DNA of 64,000 nt from Forficula auricularia (Eukaryota; Arthropoda; Insecta; Dermaptera; Forficulidae). This document shows positions 58,556 to 64,000 of the stretch, piece by piece; the stretch's first letter is position 1; the number at the start of each line of letters is the position of its first letter. The notes under the pieces are model-generated. The model did not search any database and was not told the DNA's origin. It saw only the letters and a list, made by a program, of their open reading frames with translations. The translations under genes were made by a program, and so were the position numbers. The DNA lies in contig JALMQS010000085.1 of assembly GCA_024734495.1 (NCBI GenBank), positions 20,737,539-20,801,538 on the forward strand, in the 5' to 3' direction.

Positions 58556-58995
58556 AGCAAATAATTTTTAGAAAAAAAAATAAAACCGACTTCAAAAAAA
58601 TTAAATGCAACAAATAAAATAATAAGAACTCAAAAATCAAATAAAATGCACTAAAAGATATAAAATAATATTTTAATTTAGTTACAACTAAACGACGAAA
58701 TATTAACATGAAATCACTTTTTGAAGTCGGTGCTAAAAATATACATTTTATGAATCGAACTCGACGGATCTTACTTAGTACGTTTGGCGGGTACAGTCGC
58801 TTATATAGTTTGTTGAGCACTGATTTCAAAAAGTGAATTCATGTTAATATTTCGTCGTTTAGTTATAACTAAATTAGATAATTATTTTATACCTTTTAGT
58901 GTATTTTATTTGATTTTTGAAGTTCTTATTATTTTATTTGTTGCATTTAATTTTTTGAAGTCGGTTTTATTTTTTTTCTAAAAATTATTTTTATT
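58556..58995. repeat. Inverted pair of HINE-like family B ends
   Basis: AAAACCGACTTCAAAAAAAT (58582) and the complement near 58960 bracket mirrored arms of about 150 bp. GCAACAAATAAAATAATAAG and CGACGAAATATTAACATG recur in both. The centre (58740-58820) is GC-richer and single-copy here. Confidence 0.7.
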
Positions 58996-59254
58996 TTTCT
59001 CTTTTTAGTGATGTTATAAATAGTGACTTAATATAATACCTTGCATGCATCTCGTAAGAGAAAGCGTCGGGCGAATGGATCAGAAAATGATAATAAAATT
59101 CAATTAATAAATATAGAAATTCTCTCAAAATGTTTGCGAGTTTTAAATGAATGTTTTAAGATTTTTTTTTAAAAGATTTTATTTATTATAATTTCGATTA
59201 TTTGCTCATAAGAATTGGAGAATTACGTTATTACGTCATTGATCATATCATCAG

Positions 59255-59545
59255 AACTTGACCAAATTAATATGGTATCACCCCTAAGGTAGCCTCTTTC
59301 CAATAAAAAAGGAATAATCGAAATCGGTCGATAAACAAAGATGTTACGCGTGAACATACATAATAAAAAAGCTCCAATACCAACGAAAAAAAACGGGACC
59401 AATCGGAAACTATACTGAACCCAATGCAAAAAAATAATCAAAATCGGTTCACAATTGGTGAAGATATCAGGTAACAGACACAAAAAAAAAAAAAAAAAAA
59501 TAAGTCGAATTGAGAACCTCCTCCTTTTTTGAAGTCGGTTAAAAA
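59255..59545 (-). mobile_element. HINE-like family B, longer copy
   Basis: On the minus strand it starts AACCGACTTCAAAAAAGGAG with AGGTTCTCAATTCGACTTA, as at 53706. It contains TATCTTCACCAATTGTGAAC and repeats of the ATTTTGATTATTTTT type. The 126-codon frame across it is repeat sequence, not a gene. Confidence 0.6.
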
Positions 59546-59694
59546 TATATCCCAAGTTACTTGTCTTTATTACAAATGTTCTCCATTGCATTTTATTCCC
59601 CATTTCAAAATGTTTGGTCTACCGGTATGTCATCAAATTGTTTACAACGTACAGGTACACTGCTATAAAAAGGTTGGAAACCTCTGCCCTAAAC

Positions 59695-60334
59695 TATTAA
59701 CTTCACTGCAAATTATGTTAGAAGCAGGGACTTGTCCTATATATGATACAGGGAGTCGGCCGCAAGGAAGCGAGATAAGCGGCGAAATCATAACACAATT
59801 TGAGCTATTCAACTATTAAAAATCTTTACGCAACGCTTTTCTATATATTGGTATATTTTATTCTGAAATTGATGTATATGATTTATGATTTATCGCAGTC
59901 CTGTGCCAAAAATGTAACAATAATCGCTAAATATTTTTCGATAATCGCCGATTGTACCCCAGGCGTGATGGCGTAAATCATATTAAACAACTTTCTTAAC
60001 AATAAAATTTGTCGCTTTTAACTCCATTCAAAATAAATATGAAATTGAAGAATTCTTTAATGGTTTTTTGAAGCTAGTGATTCAACCAGAGAGGGTTTGA
60101 CAAAACTTATTCTGATACATTTGGAAAAGTTAAGCTTTGAGTTAAAGTGTTTTTAGAAGACGAGAGGCTATGGAAACGGAGTTAATACGAAAGGAGTAAG
60201 AAAGGGTGTACAAAATAGAATAGAAGTTGAAAAATATCCATGGGTGTTTTATGAGCCCTGCGCATGTCATTCTTTAAACCTAGTTGTGAATGATGCATCG
60301 TCTTCTTCTATAGAAACAACTTTTTATACTTTAA
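59695..60334. other. No recognisable gene
   Basis: AT-rich sequence with no supported frame. A short stretch near 60240-60300 (TTTTATGAGCCCTGCGCATG, then TCTTTAAACCTAGTTGTG) could be hAT-like transposase debris, which I could not confirm. Confidence 0.35.
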
Positions 60335-60715
60335 CATACAGGGTATAGTCAAGTATTGTAATCGTGCATGAAAAAAGTGTTTTTTTTTCCTTCTTTTTTT
60401 CAAAATATCTCAAAAACTGAAACTATTTTGTTTAAAAAAAATTGGGCGGAACCATGGCATTTCGGTCTATACAAAAGCTCTAATAAATGAACATCGAAAA
60501 AATTATATTTTTCGAGATAATAACTGTTTTGTCAAAATGTCTGCTAGCTACTCTGTATTCTTTGAGTTACCAACTTTTTGTGGACGAGCTAGCTCAAAAA
60601 CTAGTGTGAATACCGAAACCAAATTTGACACGTAGTTTTGGTCCATTGAGATTAAGTACTGATTATCAAAAAATGAAAATCTTGGCCATTTACCAAACTC
60701 AACCAAATTTTGTAT
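60335..60715 (+). mobile_element. HINE-like family A1, 5' part
   Basis: ACTTTAACATACAGGGTATAG, GTATTGTAATCGTGCATG and AAACTAGTGTGAATACCG match 57536-57850. It ends at the border with a LINE fragment at about 60720. Confidence 0.65.
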
Positions 60716-60720
60716 ACATA

Positions 60721-60887
60721 ACGGCTACTTTTCCTGAGGCATGGAAGGTGTCGGCCATTACTCCTATTCCGAAGGGGGAGAAAGGAAATGACATTTCTAA
60801 TTTCAGGCCCATTTCTATTCTGAATACCTTTGCTAAGATGTTTGAAATGGTTGTTTATGAACATATTTACTCTCATGCTGTGATGTG
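60721..60887 (+). pseudogene. LINE RT fragment enclosed by HINE-like sequences
   Basis: The frame encodes FPEAWKVSAITPIPKGEKGN, then FRPISILNTFAKMFEMVVYE: the N-terminal RT blocks of non-LTR elements (W-K-x-x-x-I-x-P-I-x-K, N-F/Y-R-P-I-S-I/L-L). It is only about 55 codons, open, with sharp borders at A1 sequence on both sides. It looks like a fragment picked up by the element, not an independent insertion, since no 3' tail is present. Confidence 0.75.
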
Positions 60888-61380
60888 GCCATCCACTTGA
60901 CTTTACCATACACTTCTGGTAGAGTTAGGTACAAGGGCCTAGATTTTAATTTTTTGACCCTACAACCCCTCCCCCCCCGATATTTTTGGCGGTTAGTTTT
61001 TGCATTTTTATTCCTCTGGTAGCCCCGTGATTATGCAAACAAAATTTGGTTGAATTTGGTCCAAGGGCCTAGATTTTCATTTTTTGACCCCTCCGCCCCC
61101 CCTCCCTTCCATTTTGGGCGGTTTTGTTTTTGCATTTTAAGTGTTATGGGGTCCCACTGATTTTGTTTACAAAATAAGGTTGAGCTTGTTCAAATGGCTC
61201 TAGATTTTTTATTTTTTTGATCCCCTAATTTTGGCCCCATTTCGGGTGGTTAGTTTTTGCATTTCTAGCCTTCTAGTGACCTACAGATTATGTATACAAA
61301 ATTTTGTTGAGTTTTGTCCAAGTGCAAGAATTTTCATATTTTGAACCTCCTCCTCCTTTTGGGTGGTTTTTTGGGGGGAA
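60884..61380 (-). mobile_element. HINE-like family A1, 3' end and interior
   Basis: GTGATGTGGCCATCCACTTG and GACTTTACCATAC are the reverse complement of the A1 3' end. Further right come at least four copies of the TTTTTGACCC / GGCGGTTAGTTTTTGC block, an internal expansion. Confidence 0.6.
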
Positions 61381-61700
61381 TTATTTTAAACAAAAGTTGT
61401 CAGAAATCACATCCCCTACAACTTTTCTGATGATAAGATTTTGCCGTAAAGTTAATAGTTTAGGAGTTATTTGATATTTTTCATTCGTGTGCGCACCCCC
61501 CCCCCCCCCGCCACCCAAACCCCTTTTGGTGTCAAAATATCAAAACGTTATATAGCTATAAACGTAAGTTAGAAGACATCTGATGCAAATATCAAATTTC
61601 ATAACAATCCCTTCAGCCGTTTTTACGTGAATCGTGAGCAACTTTCGCGGAAACCACGGAAAACATACATACAGACATACAGGAATTTTGTTGGGGTGTT
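61381..61700. repeat. Unclassified dispersed repeat with (CATA)-type tail
   Basis: CTTCAGCCGTTTTTACGTGA followed by GGAAAACATACATACAGACA resembles the microsatellite ends of dispersed insect repeats. TAATAGTTTAGGAGTTATTTG recurs loosely at 54740. A poly-C run lies near 61497-61509. Confidence 0.4.
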
Positions 61701-62295
61701 TTCGTTCATAACTTTGTTTGAAACGTATGCATCCAAAATTTGGCGTGATTTGGAAGAATGTACAGACAAAACCTTAATTTCATCATATAGACTGGCGCCA
61801 TATCGGACGGGGACTAGGGCGTCGGTGGAACTAAATCCATCAATTCATACAAGAAACATTTCAAGATTTTAAATCGTACTAAGAACAAAGACTGAGATAA
61901 AAAATGGAGTAAAATTAACTAATCGGGCAATCCCCTATCGTATATTTAATAAAATTATTTATAAACATTTACGAAAGAAGGTCCTCCCTTATTTTTAGCC
62001 TCATTAGCAATTAATCAGGAAAGAACCTTAGTGTATAAGTACTCTGGACAAAAAATGTGATTTAGTTTCTTTTCCCTCAAATTTAAAGAAAAATGATACA
62101 TTCAGTCGAACCAATGGCAGAACTATCAAATGTGCAGTAGCACGACAGCCCAACGCTTCCCAAATTTTTCCGATTTATTATTTGTTAATTATATTAAAAT
62201 TCTCCCCTATTTAGATTAGAATAAAAATACACTGACAAAAAACATACACTTATAGTCTAGAAAAATAATAAAATCGCTTTATCTAGAATAGGTTA
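61701..62295. other. No recognisable gene
   Basis: AT-rich sequence with no supported frame. Confidence 0.4.
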
Positions 62296-62297
62296 GG

Positions 62298-62440
62298 GCG
62301 GGGGGTCGGCAACCTACGGCTCGCCGCGAGCCACATGTGGCTCTTTGGGTGTGAAGCTGTGGCTCTTTAGTTCCATACGCAAATATTATTTATTTTAATA
62401 AATAAATAAAAAAGTCACTCATAAAAACTGTTTTTTTTTT
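62298..62440. mobile_element. hAT-like left terminus
   Basis: GGGGGGTCGGCAACCTACGG followed by CGCGAGCCACATGTGGCTCT is the familiar end of a hAT MITE (usually CAGGGGTCGGCAACCT). The matching right end was not found before the window ends. Confidence 0.5.
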
Positions 62441-63739
62441 TTATAATATACCATATATATCGAGATTAAATATTCTCCAAAAATAAATTCCTTTTATTTT
62501 TTATATCTTAATCTGAAACCTACCAGAAATTGTTTAATTACGCTCATCTGTAACCAGAGTGTAATGGATGGTCAACTCATTTCCGCCCTAACGCCTTCTA
62601 CCCTTGTAAAAGACCATCTTCCGCCCTTTCAGTAACCCATTGTTGTGCCCCTCGATAATTTTGTCAACGACAGGAAATGCTGTTGTAAATCTTGTTTGAA
62701 TTCTTAAAGAAATTCTCTTTTTTTAATTGAGGTCCGCTCCTTGCGCATCCGGACCCCAATAGCTATTAACACTTTCCTCCCCCGCAAAGGGTCTCTACCA
62801 GCATAAATGTCAAATGCTTTTTGACCCAGGAAGAGAATTATAAATCTACTTGCTCTTATATGTTTGTATAAAAAATGATATTTCAAAAGAGCCTCTAAAT
62901 GGAAATTTCCCAAGAAAGGTCACGTGGTTCCTGAAGTCCCTCCCTTAAAAAAGGAGTGGTCAATGATTGAGATGTACTCCTACTCATTAGGAAATTGACG
63001 AATCGGGAATATTTCTTGTGGAAACTCCCAGAGATGACAGGCAGGTTTTGACTCAGTTGACAGAGTTAGTTAGCTCTAGTTTGCAGTTGAGAGATGGTCA
63101 GTTCGAATCTGAAGCCCAGTTGGGGTGGTCAGTCAGTTGTTAACTTGGAGTTAAGAGATGAATAAAAAAACCACTATGAAATAATCTCTTTCTTTTAAAA
63201 ATACACCCTTCTCTCCTCTCTTCAAACCAGCACCAGGGCTTAAACAGGCCGAATCGCTTGGGCCCGTTACCAAGGACCCCTCACGGAGAGTCATCTTCGA
63301 GATAAACCTACAAATCGCCAACCTTTCTCTGGTCAAGAAGGGTTTCAACCAAAACCAATAGTGTGTCGCAACACCATGGACCTTCGCTGTTTTATTATGG
63401 ATTTGAGGAAATCTGTCATAAATTTAACAGAATTATGACAACTCTGTGAATTCTTCAAATATTGCTTTTAACAAATTTTTTTAACGAAAATGAAATTTTC
63501 CATCAATAATCGCTTGATATTTGTCCCCTCCACCCTTAACGAAATAATGTCAAAGTCTAGCACTTGAAAACGGACTGGCAAATAGTCAACAGTCAGGCAC
63601 GAGATACAAACGTATATCGATACACGACAGATTCACCCCCTCTTAGCGATTTACAATTAACGATTACGCCTTTTATAAATAATGCCCTTCAAGTAAAAGT
63701 AAGTTATTTAAACCTGTATATAGAATTAAGTAATGGAGA
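62441..63739. other. No recognisable gene
   Basis: Mixed composition. Moderately GC-rich stretches at 62570-62960 and 63200-63350 have no recognisable protein. A TTGAGAGATGGTCAGTTCG stretch is not part of a tRNA fold. Confidence 0.4.
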
Positions 63740-63840
63740 GGGATTCAGCCAATGGGTAGCCTCTGCTGAATAAAAAACTCCCAATTATAGAAAACGTTTC
63801 GGCTTTAATTAAATAATGCCATCATCAGTTCCTAAGAGCT
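63740..63840 (-). mobile_element. Hammerhead-like family, single copy
   Basis: Minus strand: CTGATGA, T, stem II GGC/GCC around a long AT-rich loop, then GAAACG. Stem III and the triplet are not convincing. A GGATTCAGCCAATGGGTAGC segment precedes it. Confidence 0.4.
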
Positions 63841-64000
63841 GAAAAAAGCGATAGAGCACACATGTAAAATTACAATAAAAATTTTTTACAAAAAAATCCA
63901 AACTTGTTAATTACAAAATTATATCTTACAGTATTAGCGACACAATTAATTTTATAAATAAATTGTCCGCAGGCAGAGTTGTTGTGGATTTTATCATAAT

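Larger units (their letters stand above)
54765..59686. mobile_element. Possible large hAT element framed by CAGTGGTTCCCAACC ends
   Basis: CAGTGGTTCCCAACCTTGGG at 54765 and AGGTTGGAAACCTCTG ending at 59686 are inverted. Just inside, CGTACCAGTACCGGTACG and CGTACAGGTACACTG look related. Flanks GCCTAAAT and CCCTAAAC match at 6 of 8. Several younger insertions lie between. No transposase is visible, so the pairing of these two ends is an inference. Confidence 0.45.

Noticed and set aside
59223..59603. 126-codon open frame on the minus strand
   Set aside because: It is dispersed family B repeat sequence. The hydrophobic look comes from poly-A/T runs.
63050..63130. GTTCGAATC-like word suggesting a tRNA or tRNA-derived SINE
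   Set aside because: No acceptor, D or anticodon stems can be built around it.

Overview
The window looks like repeat-saturated nuclear DNA of an arthropod, most likely an insect. It is strongly AT-rich, has spliced coding exons, arthropod-type DNA transposons (hAT, mariner, Harbinger-like), several LINE families and many rolling-circle-type DINE/HINE-like elements. I see no bacterial operons, tRNA, rRNA or CRISPR array.

One host gene is visible. It is the 5' end of a calcium/calmodulin-dependent protein kinase I gene (CaMKI) on the minus strand. Coding exon 1 (48869-48972) gives the N-terminus up to the start of the glycine-rich loop. Coding exon 2 (16082-16216) gives the ATP-binding loop and the catalytic lysine region. 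They are separated by a 32.7-kb intron; later exons must lie left of the window, so intron 2 is at least 16 kb. A GC-richer block at about 49.1-49.55 kb is the likely promoter and 5' leader. The intron-1 acceptor reads AC where AG is expected.

Layout: 1-16 kb (intron 2) holds HINE-like elements, LINE ends, a hAT transposase remnant, a mariner transposase remnant, small TIR elements with target duplications and a ~120-bp tandem array. 16.2-48.9 kb (intron 1) holds LINE remnants, an R2-like endonuclease remnant inside a HINE-like element, nested hAT and Harbinger-like elements and many long hairpins. 48.9-49.6 kb is the gene start. 49.6-51.6 kb is a ~300-bp satellite array whose first two units carry the same small transposon. 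51.8-64 kb is another field of nested elements.

Three things stand out. First, a family of long inverted-repeat elements carries hammerhead-ribozyme-like motifs on both arms, with covarying stems. Second, a HINE-like subfamily carries a fragment of an R2-type retrotransposon in two copies, with a third copy showing the empty site. Third, intron 1 would be transcribed with many long self-complementary segments and could yield double-stranded RNA. Functional statements about the mobile elements are inference from termini, target duplications and degenerate coding remnants; the CaMKI call rests on translated exons.
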